Below are positions 19,006 to 28,158 of a stretch of 64,000 bases of DNA, one piece after another. The DNA comes from Clostridioides difficile (GTDB taxonomy: Bacteria; Bacillota; Clostridia; Peptostreptococcales; Peptostreptococcaceae). The DNA is taken from NCBI RefSeq assembly GCF_001299635.1, contig NZ_JRHN01000046.1:54495-118494 (forward strand), read 5' to 3'. The notes below the pieces were generated by a model. That model made no database searches. It saw only the letters and a program-made list of their open reading frames with translations, and was not told the DNA's origin. Positions within the stretch are counted from its first letter, which is position 1; every line of letters begins with the position of its first letter. Both the position numbers and the translations under genes were made by a program.

Positions 19006-19677
19006 ATGGCTACATTTAAAAGATTACAAGAACAAGCATATGACTACTTAAAAGAATTGATACTGTCTGGAGAAATAGTAGAAAATGAAATATATTCCGA
19101 GACAAAGCTTGCTAGTGAAATAGGTATCTCCAGAACGCCAATAAGAGATGCTCTTCAAAGACTTAGCCAAGATGGATTTATAGATATAATTCCAAGTAAA
19201 GGTTTTAGAATTCATCAAATCACAGCAAATGAAATTGTAGAGATATTCCAAATACGCTCTGCGATAGAAGGGTTTTGCACTTTTTTAATTACAAGTCAAT
19301 ACAAAGAACCTAGAGCAGTTGAAACTATAAGTAAATTAAAATCTCTTCTAGATAAACAAAAAGATATTTTATTAGGTGATAAAAACTTAAATTCATTTGC
19401 TGAATACGATACATTATTTCACACAACAATAGTCTCATATGCTCAAAATACTGAATTTGATAAGATGTTTAACAGTTATATGTACAGAATAAAAAAACTA
19501 GCTCTTGACTCATTGTCACATGAGGGAAGACTTGAAACAACATTAAAAGAGCATACAGATATTTTTAATAATATAGCGAATGGATGTATTGAAGATGTTT
19601 ACAGAACGACACTCGTTCATATGGAAACTCCTAAATACATTAATTTAGAAGATTTCTGCAACAATAAAATATTTTAA
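19006..19677 (+). CDS. GntR-family (FadR/FCD subfamily) transcriptional regulator
   Basis: The 223-residue protein has an N-terminal winged helix-turn-helix (SETKLASEIGISRTPIRDAL, near residues 27-46, then QDGFIDIIPSKGF) and an all-helical FCD ligand domain (about 75-215) with the Asp/His positions usual for metal-assisted acid binding (YDTLFHTTIV, EHTDIF). It is divergent from the dehydrogenase-permease-kinase genes and most likely represses them until the sugar acid binds. GGGGG precedes the ATG. Confidence 0.88.
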   Translation: MATFKRLQEQAYDYLKELILSGEIVENEIYSETKLASEIGISRTPIRDALQRLSQDGFIDIIPSKGFRIHQITANEIVEIFQIRSAIEGFCTFLITSQYKEPRAVETISKLKSLLDKQKDILLGDKNLNSFAEYDTLFHTTIVSYAQNTEFDKMFNSYMYRIKKLALDSLSHEGRLETTLKEHTDIFNNIANGCIEDVYRTTLVHMETPKYINLEDFCNNKIF

Positions 19678-19780
19678 TATCATCTTTGGTAAAATTATAT
19701 TTATATTAAATTAATTTCCTAGTTATAAAAAATAATCTATAATTATAGTGTAACTAATATTATTTTAAGGAGTGATTTTT

Positions 19781-20320
19781 TTGAACGAAGATGTTGTAAC
19801 TAATGAAACAATCGACAAAGATTATGCCATTGAAGAAGTTCGTATGGCATGTAAGCATTTTGGTGACTTATATTTTTATTTTTCCAAAGTGTTATTTGAA
19901 GAGCTTGGAGAAGATAAAACTAGCGAAATATTAAAGAAAGTTTTGTTTGAAAGGTCTGAAGAAAGAGCTATTGCTATGAGAGAAAGAGCTCATGAAAATG
20001 GAGAGGAATTAATTGCAGACAATATTATTAGCACAACTGATGTTCCATTCTTAGGCTGGGTTCCTGAATTTGAAGAGTTGCATTGCCCTTATGGTGCTTC
20101 CTGGCTTTCAAGATTTGAGGAAAATCCTTGGTTTAAAAAATTTGCATCTCTTTATTGTGATGTTACAGATACTACTGTCGCCGAAGTATTTACAGGAGAT
20201 ACATCCCACAAAATAACAAAAAACATTCTATGGGGAGATAAAAGCTGTGAAAGAATATATTTCCATGATGACAAGGTATCTGAAGGTAAGTACACATATG
20301 GAAATAAAAATTGTAAATAA
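19781..20320 (+). CDS. Protein related to L-2-amino-thiazoline-4-carboxylic acid hydrolases (PF14196-like)
   Basis: The TTG at 19781 is preferred because AAGGAG lies eight bases upstream; a GTG three codons earlier overlaps that site. The 179-residue cytoplasmic protein has a helical N-terminal half and a segment HCPYGASWLSRF with later YCDVTDTTV and a Cys-containing ending, as in PF14196 proteins. Characterised Pseudomonas members open the thiazoline ring on the way to L-cysteine, but many relatives are unassigned. It stands alone 103 bases after the GntR gene; no cysteine pathway gene is near. Confidence 0.5.
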   Translation: MNEDVVTNETIDKDYAIEEVRMACKHFGDLYFYFSKVLFEELGEDKTSEILKKVLFERSEERAIAMRERAHENGEELIADNIISTTDVPFLGWVPEFEELHCPYGASWLSRFEENPWFKKFASLYCDVTDTTVAEVFTGDTSHKITKNILWGDKSCERIYFHDDKVSEGKYTYGNKNCK

Positions 20321-20581
20321 ATAAATTAAATTTTCTATATTCTTATACTATATTTTGTACTTTTTCATATAAATATTATAACTAGTCTTTTATTTTACTT
20401 TGGTTTAACTTAAAGATAATTTAATTTTAATCTATATGTATTATCATATAGGTAATAAGAAAATTATCTTTATAAATTATAGTTTTAGTTTTATAATTTA
20501 TAAAATATTTATGTTCTTTGTAAAATTTTTTAGGAGCTTCTAATGTTATGCTATAAAACTATCTTGAGAAGGGCTGATTGA

Positions 20582-20890
20582 ATGTTTAATAAAATATATG
20601 AAAAGAAAGAATTTATAGTTTTTCAAGTTAAAAAAGGTTATGTAGTTTATAATACTAGAAAGAGTTTTGAAGAAGGTCACACACATTTAAAGCATTTTGA
20701 AGCAGCAAAGACAGCTATTGATTTAGCAATAAATAAAAAGATTCCTAGAAGTAAAGATGGTTATTATCTGACTAGTTTAATTCGCATAAGTGATGATTGT
20801 TATTACATTGATAAGTTAAGCGAATTATTATATGTCAGAGAACAAAAAGGTAAAAAAGAAAAGTACTGTAATTCTGGTTATCAGATGTAG
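20582..20890 (+). CDS. Small hypothetical protein
   Basis: The 102-residue frame starts at ATG 20582 after a GAAGGG site. The product is basic and soluble, with no membrane span and no domain I recognise; a middle segment HTHLKHFEAAKTAIDLAINKK looks like one amphipathic helix between beta strands. A strong terminator follows 43 bases after the stop, which favours a real single-gene transcript. Confidence 0.6.
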   Translation: MFNKIYEKKEFIVFQVKKGYVVYNTRKSFEEGHTHLKHFEAAKTAIDLAINKKIPRSKDGYYLTSLIRISDDCYYIDKLSELLYVREQKGKKEKYCNSGYQM

Positions 20891-20932
20891 CAAGACTAGT
20901 TGTGAATTATAAGTACCTTTAGTCTTAAAACC

Positions 20933-20978
20933 AAAGAGTATCAGTAAATTTACAAAATAACTTACTGATACTCTTTTT
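20933..20978. terminator. Bidirectional terminator
   Basis: AAAGAGTATCAGTAA pairs with TTACTGATACTCTTT and is followed by T-rich sequence on the plus strand and A-preceded tract for the minus strand. It lies between the convergent small gene and the ABC exporter. Confidence 0.8.
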
Positions 20979-21035
20979 AATTATATTATTAATATTTAAA
21001 TTTATTACAAAATTCTATAAAAATTTTTATGCTAT

Positions 21036-22826
21036 CTATTCAGATTCTGTATCTGCAAATTGACTATTATAAAGCTTCTCATAAAATCCACCTTTTTCCA
21101 TAAGTTCTTCATGATTCCCCTGCTCTATAATACTTCCATTATTCATAACTAAAATCAAGTCAGCATTACGAATCGTAGAAAGTCTATGTGCTATAACAAA
21201 ACTAGTTCTACCATTCATAAGATTTCTCATTGCTTTTTGAAGCATAAGTTCTAATCTAGTATCAACAGAACTAGTAGCTTCATCAAGTATCAATATTGAA
21301 GGGTCTGATATAAAAGCTCTAGCTATGGTTAAAAGTTGTTTTTCTCCCAAAGATATATTAGATGCTTCTTCATTTAAGAACATATTATATCCATCTGGAA
21401 GAGTAGTTATAAAATGATGCACATTTGCTACTTTTGCTGCCTGTATAATTTCTTCTTTAGTAGCTCCAAATCTACCATATTCTATATTTTCAAAAATGGT
21501 TCCATTAAATAGCCATGTATCTTGAAGTACCATACCAAACATCGAACGTAAATCTTTACGTTTCATATCCCTTATGTCTACCCCATCAATTTTAATAGCC
21601 CCCTTCTTAACATCATAAAACCTCATCAATAAGTTTATTAATGTTGTTTTACCTGCTCCAGTAGGTCCAACAATAGCTACCATCTGACCACTTTTTATTT
21701 CTGCATTTAAATCTTCTATTAAGGTTGCATCTTCTCCATAACCAAAATTGACATGCTCAAATGTAACATTACCTTTTACATCTTCTATCTTAATTGAATT
21801 TTCAGCATCAGGTATTTCCTCTTCTTCATCCAAGATTTCAAACACACGCTCTATTGCTGCAAAAGAAGATTGTATTACAGTTGACAATTGTGTCATTTGT
21901 GAAAGAGGCTGATTTATCTGCCATATATAACGTACAAATGCCTGTAAATTTCCGACTGTTATTCCTCCACTTACTGCATATATAGAACCAACAACTGCTA
22001 CTGCTGCAATTCCAAAATAAGTTACTAATGAAACCATTGGATTCATCATACTTGATATAAATTGCGCCTTAAATCCATTTTCACAAAGTTCTTGATTTAC
22101 TTTTTTAAATTCTTTTATAGAGTCTTCTTCTTTTCCATATAATTTTATCTCATTAAACCCAGTATACATTTCTTGTACTTTTCCATTTAGTTTTCCAAGA
22201 GCATTTTGCTGTAATGAAAATCTATTTTGTGATTTTTTTACTATAAACTTGGATACAAAATAACTAATTGGAATTATAAAAAGGGCTATAATTGCCATAT
22301 ATGTGTTAATTGTAAACATCATTGAAAGTGCTAAGATTATTACTAAGATTGAATTTACAATTTGCATGAAGCTCTGTTGTAGGGCATTTGATATTGTATC
22401 TACATCGTTTGATATACGGCTTAACACATCTCCAAAGCTATTACTATCAAAGTAACTAATTGGCAATCTTCTTATCTTATTTTCTACTTCATTTCTTAAA
22501 TCTCTCATCGTATTTTGGATAGCATTTGTAAGTAAAAAACTTGAAACATAAGTGAAAATTGCATTGGCAACATATATACATGCTAAAAGCACCAATATTT
22601 TTATTACATAATTAAAATTTACAGATGCTCCAGGTATTCCTTTCGCTATACGAATTACGTCTTTAGTTAATTGTGTTATTATTAATCCCTCTGTTTTAGG
22701 AGCAATTGCATTCATAGTGGCTGCTGAAATTATACATATAATAGCTATAATAAAGGAAAATTTATATAGTTTTACAAATGGAAGAAGTCTACCAATTGTT
22801 TTTTTAAAACCTTTAGACTTTTTCAT
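21036..22826 (-). CDS. ABC exporter half-transporter with catalytic ATPase domain (heterodimer subunit 2)
   Basis: The 596-residue protein has six membrane spans in its first ~320 residues followed by an ATPase domain: Walker A GPTGAGKTT near 385, signature SLGEKQ (in place of LSGGQ), Walker B with catalytic Glu LILDEATSS, and H-loop AHRLST. Its start codon touches the end of the partner gene, so the two are co-translated. Heterodimers of this layout (BmrCD, LmrCD, TM287/288) pump out drugs or lipids. The altered signature here pairs, in the dimer, with the partner's degenerate catalytic site. Confidence 0.88.
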   Translation of the reverse strand: MKKSKGFKKTIGRLLPFVKLYKFSFIIAIICIISAATMNAIAPKTEGLIITQLTKDVIRIAKGIPGASVNFNYVIKILVLLACIYVANAIFTYVSSFLLTNAIQNTMRDLRNEVENKIRRLPISYFDSNSFGDVLSRISNDVDTISNALQQSFMQIVNSILVIILALSMMFTINTYMAIIALFIIPISYFVSKFIVKKSQNRFSLQQNALGKLNGKVQEMYTGFNEIKLYGKEEDSIKEFKKVNQELCENGFKAQFISSMMNPMVSLVTYFGIAAVAVVGSIYAVSGGITVGNLQAFVRYIWQINQPLSQMTQLSTVIQSSFAAIERVFEILDEEEEIPDAENSIKIEDVKGNVTFEHVNFGYGEDATLIEDLNAEIKSGQMVAIVGPTGAGKTTLINLLMRFYDVKKGAIKIDGVDIRDMKRKDLRSMFGMVLQDTWLFNGTIFENIEYGRFGATKEEIIQAAKVANVHHFITTLPDGYNMFLNEEASNISLGEKQLLTIARAFISDPSILILDEATSSVDTRLELMLQKAMRNLMNGRTSFVIAHRLSTIRNADLILVMNNGSIIEQGNHEELMEKGGFYEKLYNSQFADTESE

Positions 22827-24553
22827 TATTCCAATTCCTCCTTTTTCAACTGAGATGTTGCAATTTCATAGTATATTTCACAATTCTTTAATAGTTCCTT
22901 ATGAGTTCCCATTCCGACAACTTGCCCCTCATTGAGTACTATAATCTTATCAGCATCAATAATAGAACTAATTCTCTGTGCAACAATCAATACAATTGCC
23001 TCTTTTGTTTCTTTCTTTAACTTAGAACGAAGTATCGCATCAGTTTTAAAATCAAGTGCAGAAAAACTATCATCAAAAATATATATTTCAGGTCTTCTTA
23101 TAATAGCTCTTGCAATAGAAAGTCTCTGTTTTTGACCTCCTGATACATTTGCTCCACCTTCACTAATTAATTCATCGAATTTTCTAGGTTTTTTTGATAT
23201 AAATTCATATGCTTGCGCGACTTTTGCTGAATATTCTAGTTCTGATTCTCCTGCCTTATGTTTACCAAATCTAATATTGTTTGCTATACTACCAGTAAAT
23301 AGTAATGATTTTTGAGGTATAAATCCTATCTTCTTTCTTAAAGCCTTCAAATCATATTCTCTTATATCTACTCCATTTATCCTAATACTACCTTCTGTTA
23401 CATCATAAAATCTAGGTATCAAGTTAATAAGAGTACTTTTTCCACTACCAGTACTTCCTATAAAAGCAACTGTTTCACCTGTTTTTGCAGTAAATGAAAT
23501 ATCCTTAAGTACTGAAGCCTCTCCATCCGGATAAGTAAAAGTTACATCATCAAATTCTATAATACCTTTATTTTCAGTATCTTTGATTCCATTTTCAGGA
23601 TTTTTTATAAGTGGTTCCTCATTTAAAAGTTCCTTTATTCTATTTGCAGACACTTCTGCTCTTGGATACATAATAAATACCATCGAGAAAAGCATAATTG
23701 AAAACATAGCATGAAAAAGATATTCCAAAAATGCAACCAATTGTCCAACTTGAAGTTCTCCAATATTTATCTTCTCACTTGAAATCCAAAATACAACCAA
23801 AACGGCTATATTTAATAGTAAAAAGAATGCTGGTTGAGTAATTGACATAAGCTTGAATAATTTTTTAGAAACATTAGCATAATATGTATTTGTTTTTTCA
23901 AACCTTTCTGTTTCATAATCATCATTTCCAAAAGCTCTAATTACTCTTATTCCTGTTAAATTTTCCCTTGATATAAGGTTTAATTTATCCAATCCTTTTT
24001 GTTGTTTTAAAGATATAGCTTGAGATACCTTTGCTATTATTGCTACCCCAATAATTATAAAAGGTACTGATATAGCTAATACCATTGAAAGTTCTACACT
24101 TGTTCTAATAGTCATTATTATACTTATAATAAACATGACTGGTGTTAATAAAGCAGTTCTTAGTAGTATATTCACAAATTGCTGAATTTGAAATGCATCG
24201 TTTGTCGTTCTTGTAATCATTGAAGAAACTCCAAACTTATTATATTCAGTATGTGAAAATTCTTGTGATTTTTTAAATATGTCATTTCTTATATCTCTAG
24301 TTACACTTGTTGACACCTTTGCAGAACAATAACCCAACAATATACTACCCACAACTCCTATAACAGAAATAATAACAATCACTATTCCCATTTGTTTTAT
24401 GTAAGCTATATTTTGATTTGCTATACCATTATCAATTATTTTAGCTATTATTGTTGGAATACCCAATTCAACTAATGCAAAACTAAATATAGCCAGTATA
24501 TTTAATACTATTAACAACTTATAATTCTTTAAATAACTTAAAATTAATTTCAT
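22826..24553 (-). CDS. ABC exporter half-transporter with degenerate Walker B (heterodimer subunit 1)
   Basis: The 575-residue protein has six membrane spans (first ~300 residues) and an ATPase domain with Walker A GSTGSGKST near 360, canonical signature VSGGQKQ and Walker B IYIFDDSFSALD, where Asp replaces the catalytic Glu; the H-loop His is replaced by Gln (VAQRIS). Such loss of hydrolysis at one site is typical of the BmrC/LmrC partner. It is the first gene after an attenuator-like leader with its own promoter. The substrate is unknown; drug export is inferred from family and regulation. Confidence 0.88.
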   Translation of the reverse strand: MKLILSYLKNYKLLIVLNILAIFSFALVELGIPTIIAKIIDNGIANQNIAYIKQMGIVIVIISVIGVVGSILLGYCSAKVSTSVTRDIRNDIFKKSQEFSHTEYNKFGVSSMITRTTNDAFQIQQFVNILLRTALLTPVMFIISIIMTIRTSVELSMVLAISVPFIIIGVAIIAKVSQAISLKQQKGLDKLNLISRENLTGIRVIRAFGNDDYETERFEKTNTYYANVSKKLFKLMSITQPAFFLLLNIAVLVVFWISSEKINIGELQVGQLVAFLEYLFHAMFSIMLFSMVFIMYPRAEVSANRIKELLNEEPLIKNPENGIKDTENKGIIEFDDVTFTYPDGEASVLKDISFTAKTGETVAFIGSTGSGKSTLINLIPRFYDVTEGSIRINGVDIREYDLKALRKKIGFIPQKSLLFTGSIANNIRFGKHKAGESELEYSAKVAQAYEFISKKPRKFDELISEGGANVSGGQKQRLSIARAIIRRPEIYIFDDSFSALDFKTDAILRSKLKKETKEAIVLIVAQRISSIIDADKIIVLNEGQVVGMGTHKELLKNCEIYYEIATSQLKKEELE

Positions 24554-24634
24554 ATTTTTCTCCTTTCTTAGTTTTTGAGGTAATGTAATTACATAATAAT
24601 ACCAAATTTATAAATACTTAATTTTATAAAAAAA

Positions 24635-24664
24635 GGAGAAAAGAGTTAACGCACTCTCTTCTCC
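24635..24664 (-). terminator. Leader terminator (attenuator) of the ABC exporter operon
   Basis: On the minus strand GGAGAAGAGAGT pairs with ACTCTTTTCTCC (12 pairs, one wobble, 6-base loop) and is followed by seven T residues. It lies between the promoter at 24705-24733 and the exporter start at 24553, so it must be read through for expression. Confidence 0.8.
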
Positions 24665-24669
24665 AGCAT
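24646..24669 (-). CDS. Possible leader peptide of the exporter attenuator
   Basis: The frame ATG to TAA encodes MLEKRVR and its last five codons plus stop lie in the 5' arm and loop of the terminator. A GGAGGG site lies 15 bases before the ATG, somewhat far; an in-frame ATT four codons earlier would be better spaced. Ribosomes on this frame would melt the terminator stem, as in antibiotic-induced leaders such as that of bmrCD. Coding status is inferred. Confidence 0.4.
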   Translation of the reverse strand: MLEKRVR

Positions 24670-24704
24670 ATTCTTTTTAATACACCCTCCGACAAGTCGC
24701 TTAT

Positions 24705-24733
24705 ATGTTAACACATTTGGCAAGTAATGTCAA
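24705..24733 (-). promoter_or_regulatory. Sigma-A promoter of the ABC exporter operon
   Basis: Perfect TTGACA (24728-24733) and TAACAT (24705-24710) are separated by 17 bases. Transcription would begin near 24698 and give a leader of about 145 bases containing the attenuator. Confidence 0.7.
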
Positions 24734-24803
24734 TTCATATAGCCAAAAGTCTTTTAAATGCTTTATTTCATAATGTTATAACAAATTGGCATGCACTTTA
24801 TTC

Positions 24804-25337
24804 TTATTTTTTACTGTACTCTAATTTTACAAGTTCTCCAATATTACTAAGTCTCTTAAAGTTTAAATTCGTCTTGTTTATACCAGATTTAAACAATGGA
24901 ATCCCTTTACCCAATATTATTGGCATTATATAGATATAATAATCATCAATTAGATTATCTTTCATAAATAATTTTACTATGTCACTTCCTCCAACTATCC
25001 AAATATCTTTTTTATTATTCTCTTTCCCAAGTTGCTCAATTAGTTTTTGGGGTTCTAAATTTGTATACTTTACATTTTCAGTTGTTCCATTAACTGTATT
25101 TGAGTATACATAACATTCTTTACCTTTATAATACCACTGAGCAGGACTAAGTTCATTTACAATCTGTGTATATGTTGAATTTCCCATAATAATAGTATCA
25201 ATTGTATTGTAGAAAGTATTATAATCTTCCTCCTGTTGAAAATCTGGATATATCTCATCTAAAAAACCTACACTACCATTTTCCTCAGCTATATATCCAT
25301 CTAAACTCATTGCAATGTAAAGTACTACTTTTCTCAT
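24804..25337 (-). CDS. Dihydrofolate-reductase-like protein (RibD C-terminal domain family)
   Basis: ATG 25337 follows GGAGGT by seven bases; an ATG five codons earlier overlaps that site. The 177-residue protein begins RKVVLYIAMSLDGYIA and contains IIMGNSTYTQI, IWIVGGSDIVKLF and a C-terminal IYIMPIILGKGIPLF segment, the pattern of the DHFR-like YyaP/YwjB-type reductases. These bind NADPH, but the physiological substrate of stand-alone members is unknown. It lies upstream of the exporter promoter in the same orientation and is a single gene. Confidence 0.8.
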   Translation of the reverse strand: MRKVVLYIAMSLDGYIAEENGSVGFLDEIYPDFQQEEDYNTFYNTIDTIIMGNSTYTQIVNELSPAQWYYKGKECYVYSNTVNGTTENVKYTNLEPQKLIEQLGKENNKKDIWIVGGSDIVKLFMKDNLIDDYYIYIMPIILGKGIPLFKSGINKTNLNFKRLSNIGELVKLEYSKK

Positions 25338-25652
25338 ATTTAATACCTCCAATATTTATAGTGTGATTATTCTATGTAAATATCACTTTTTTACTCATTC
25401 AATGATACCCTATTAATATTTCCTAAAACAAATTTAAATAAAGTTGGCATTAATTTTAAAAATTATTATATAAATAATTTAAAAATACAATAATTTATTG
25501 AAAATTCCAATTAGTCTAAATAAACATTGCTCTCACTTAATACTGGTTCTATAATATAATTATAAGCTATTAATATTGTAAAGCTATTATTTTAACATAA
25601 TGACTTTAATACTTATAGTTAATTTTACTTTTGTTGAAAGGTGGTAAATGAC
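25338..25652. other. Divergent intergenic region
   Basis: This 315-base AT-rich region separates the divergent DHFR-like and D-amino-acid enzyme genes and must hold both promoters. I see ribosome sites at each end (GGAGGT and AAAGGTGG) but no clear operator, RNA element or further ORF. Confidence 0.4.
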
Positions 25653-26765
25653 ATGAAAATTTCAGAAATTGCTACTCCAAGTTTTTTACTAGATTTAGAC
25701 CAGTTAGAAAAGAATATTGATACAGTTCAACAAATTTGTTCAAAGAATAATAAGCAACTTTGGCCTATGCTTAAGACGCATAAAAGTACCTATATTGCAA
25801 AACTTCAAAAAGATGCAGGAGCCACTGGATTTCTAGTTGGAACACTTGATGAGGCTGAATGTTTAATGAAATCTGGCTTTGAAGATATTATGTTGGCTTA
25901 CCCTTACATGGGAGATGCAAATATAAATAGAATCTTATCTATGGCATCAAAAATAAATTTAATATGTGCTACAGATAATCTAGAGTGTGCTAAGGCTTAC
26001 AGTGAAGCTTTTTCTAAGGCTAAAGTTGAATGTAAATTACTTATCATTGTAGATTGTGGCTTACATCGTTTTGGAATTGAGCCAGAAAAAGTAGTTGAAC
26101 TTGCTACTGCAATTTCAAAACTAGAAAACATAAAAATCGTTGGTATAAGCTCACATCCAGGACAAGTCTATGGTTGTAGTTCCCCAGAAGGAGTTCCAGA
26201 TGTGTGTATTCAAGAAGATTCTTCTTTAGAGAAAGCATGCAAGGCTTTAACTGATAATGGATTCAATGTAGAAATTGTAGCTTCTGGTAGTACTCCAACA
26301 GTTGAAGCTGAAGCTGCTTCTAAAACTATAACTGCTGTAAGACCTGGAAACTATGTATACTACGATGCTATACAAATAGGTCTAGGTTGTGCTACTGAAG
26401 ATATGTGTGCTCTTACTGTTATGTGCACTGTAATCTCAAAAAATAGCAGTGGATATTATTTAGTAGATTGTGGAAGCAAGTGTCTTGGACTTGATAAAGG
26501 TGCACATGGAAATAGTAGTATTGTTGGCTATGGCAGAGTTTGTGGACATCCAGAACTTACTATTGATTCACTTTCAGAAGAAGTTGGAAAAATTAAAGTA
26601 AATGGTGAAACTAATATAAAAATTGGTGATAGAATAAGAATCATACCTAATCATTCTTGTTCTACTGCAAACTTGACAAGTAATTTGTTAGGTTTTAGAG
26701 GAGATACAATAGAAAAAGTTATCAAAGTGGATATACGTGGAAATTCACAACAAATTCTACTTTAA
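25653..26765 (+). CDS. PLP-dependent D-threonine aldolase / D-serine dehydratase-like enzyme
   Basis: The start is set to ATG 25653, seven bases after AAAGGTGG; a GTG four codons earlier overlaps that site. The 370-residue protein has an alanine-racemase-type barrel with the PLP Lys in LKTHKS (near 46) and an eukaryotic D-serine-dehydratase-like C-terminal domain with the zinc ligands His and Cys in PNHSCST (near 345). Family members cleave D-threonine or deaminate D-serine. The nearby convergent YjiH-YjiG-M20 genes suggest amino acid or peptide use, but no direct link is shown. Confidence 0.82.
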   Translation: MKISEIATPSFLLDLDQLEKNIDTVQQICSKNNKQLWPMLKTHKSTYIAKLQKDAGATGFLVGTLDEAECLMKSGFEDIMLAYPYMGDANINRILSMASKINLICATDNLECAKAYSEAFSKAKVECKLLIIVDCGLHRFGIEPEKVVELATAISKLENIKIVGISSHPGQVYGCSSPEGVPDVCIQEDSSLEKACKALTDNGFNVEIVASGSTPTVEAEAASKTITAVRPGNYVYYDAIQIGLGCATEDMCALTVMCTVISKNSSGYYLVDCGSKCLGLDKGAHGNSSIVGYGRVCGHPELTIDSLSEEVGKIKVNGETNIKIGDRIRIIPNHSCSTANLTSNLLGFRGDTIEKVIKVDIRGNSQQILL

Positions 26766-26856
26766 AAACATATTTATATTAATTTCAAAATGTATTTATT
26801 ATAATATCGACATTAAAAATGTAAAAAGAAAATATGTTTTCATCATTTCAACAATG

Positions 26857-26899
26857 AAGAAGAGGTTTATCTCTATTTTGAGATAACCTCTTCTTTTTT
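26857..26899. terminator. Bidirectional terminator
   Basis: AAGAAGAGGTTTATCTC pairs with GAGATAACCTCTTCTT across a short loop, followed by a T run on the plus strand and A/T-rich sequence on the other. It lies between convergent genes. Confidence 0.8.
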
Positions 26900-26986
26900 A
26901 ATTAGTATATAATTACTATATTTGTCAATTTCTGCATATATAGATTCTCATACATACTTTATGATTAGATTATAATTTTATTTTAT

Positions 26987-27496
26987 CTACATTAATCCCA
27001 TAACAGTAAGTAAAACTCTTACTATCAACATTCCCACTACTGCATCAAATATTGGAACTGCCAGCAATAACACTCTATACTTAGTACTAGCATTTGCTAC
27101 AAGTACTATTCTTGCATAATGACCAACTAGAGTACCCATTAACATACATGGCATAATTAATATAGTTGCTTGTGGTGCAGTAATTAGACCTTGTGCAAAT
27201 AAGTTTGCTGCTGTAGCTGCTCCTGCTGCCTTAGCAAAGAACGCTGCTATCAAAACTACAACTGATTCTCCAGGTAGTCCAAAAATACCCATTACTGGTC
27301 CAAAAACACTTCCTAAAATATCAACTAGTCCAGTTAATTGTAAAAACTGTACTATTACATAACCCATTATCATAGCTGGTAATATTTGTTCAACACCTAT
27401 GTAGAAACCTTTTTTTGCTCCCCCCATAAATGTTTCAACAGCAGTTTTCTTAGGTTTACTATTTACAATTGCATTTCCATTAGTTTGTTGACTCAT
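26987..27496 (-). CDS. YjiG-family membrane protein
   Basis: The 169-residue protein has four to five hydrophobic spans and a Gly/Ala-rich core (FFAKAAGAATAANLFAQGLI) typical of the YjiG half of the nucleoside-recognition-domain (Gate) membrane proteins. It follows the YjiH partner by one base. YjiG/YjiH pairs accompany peptidases and are thought to carry amino acids or dipeptides; the substrate is unproven. Confidence 0.75.
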   Translation of the reverse strand: MSQQTNGNAIVNSKPKKTAVETFMGGAKKGFYIGVEQILPAMIMGYVIVQFLQLTGLVDILGSVFGPVMGIFGLPGESVVVLIAAFFAKAAGAATAANLFAQGLITAPQATILIMPCMLMGTLVGHYARIVLVANASTKYRVLLLAVPIFDAVVGMLIVRVLLTVMGLM

Positions 27497-27497
27497 A

Positions 27498-28145
27498 CTA
27501 CACAGCCTCCTTAGTCTTAGTCTTTTTATTTTTTATACTTATAATTAATCTAACTAGATTGGCACCAAGTATCTTACAGAATATCTCTATAAGGATTATT
27601 GGGCCTAATGCCAATAATGCTATTGGTAAAAGTGGAGCTTGAGTATTTATTGTGTTTAATATAACAGCTGAACCAGCATATTGATATGCTACAAATATAG
27701 TTCTTTCATCATCAGTTATTTCTCCACTTTCATACAATTCTTTTGTCATTATTGAAGCAACATCTGAACTAGTAAATGAAGATACAAATGCTATACCTGC
27801 TATACCAGGTATACCAAGTATAGGTCTAAGCAATGGATTGAATATTTTTGATGCTGCTTTCATTCCTCCCATAGATTCAACTACATCTATAAGACCTACA
27901 GCAAAACAGACAGTTGGTATTAAAGTCAGTGCAAATAAGAATCCATCTTTTGCTCCAGTTCCTCCTTTCCCCATAAAATCTACACCATCTGAGATAGTAC
28001 CAAATGAACCTGTAAGATTTGCAAAATCTAGTGCTTTAAGAAATCCTTGACTATCCTTAAATATTCCTGAAAATAATACTATCAATATAAATAAAGACAG
28101 ATACCCTTTCCATGTTACCTTATTATCTCCAGTTGTTTTATCCAT
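27498..28145 (-). CDS. YjiH-family membrane protein
   Basis: The start at ATG 28145 follows an AAGGGGGA site by six bases; an earlier in-frame ATG would overlap the previous gene. The 215-residue protein has about five spans, with a conserved-looking FVSSFTSSDVASIMTKELYESGEITDDE segment resembling the nucleoside recognition/Gate domain. It sits directly between the M20 peptidase (13 bases upstream) and YjiG, forming a three-gene operon. Confidence 0.75.
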   Translation of the reverse strand: MDKTTGDNKVTWKGYLSLFILIVLFSGIFKDSQGFLKALDFANLTGSFGTISDGVDFMGKGGTGAKDGFLFALTLIPTVCFAVGLIDVVESMGGMKAASKIFNPLLRPILGIPGIAGIAFVSSFTSSDVASIMTKELYESGEITDDERTIFVAYQYAGSAVILNTINTQAPLLPIALLALGPIILIEIFCKILGANLVRLIISIKNKKTKTKEAV

Positions 28146-28158
28146 ATAAAATCCCCCT

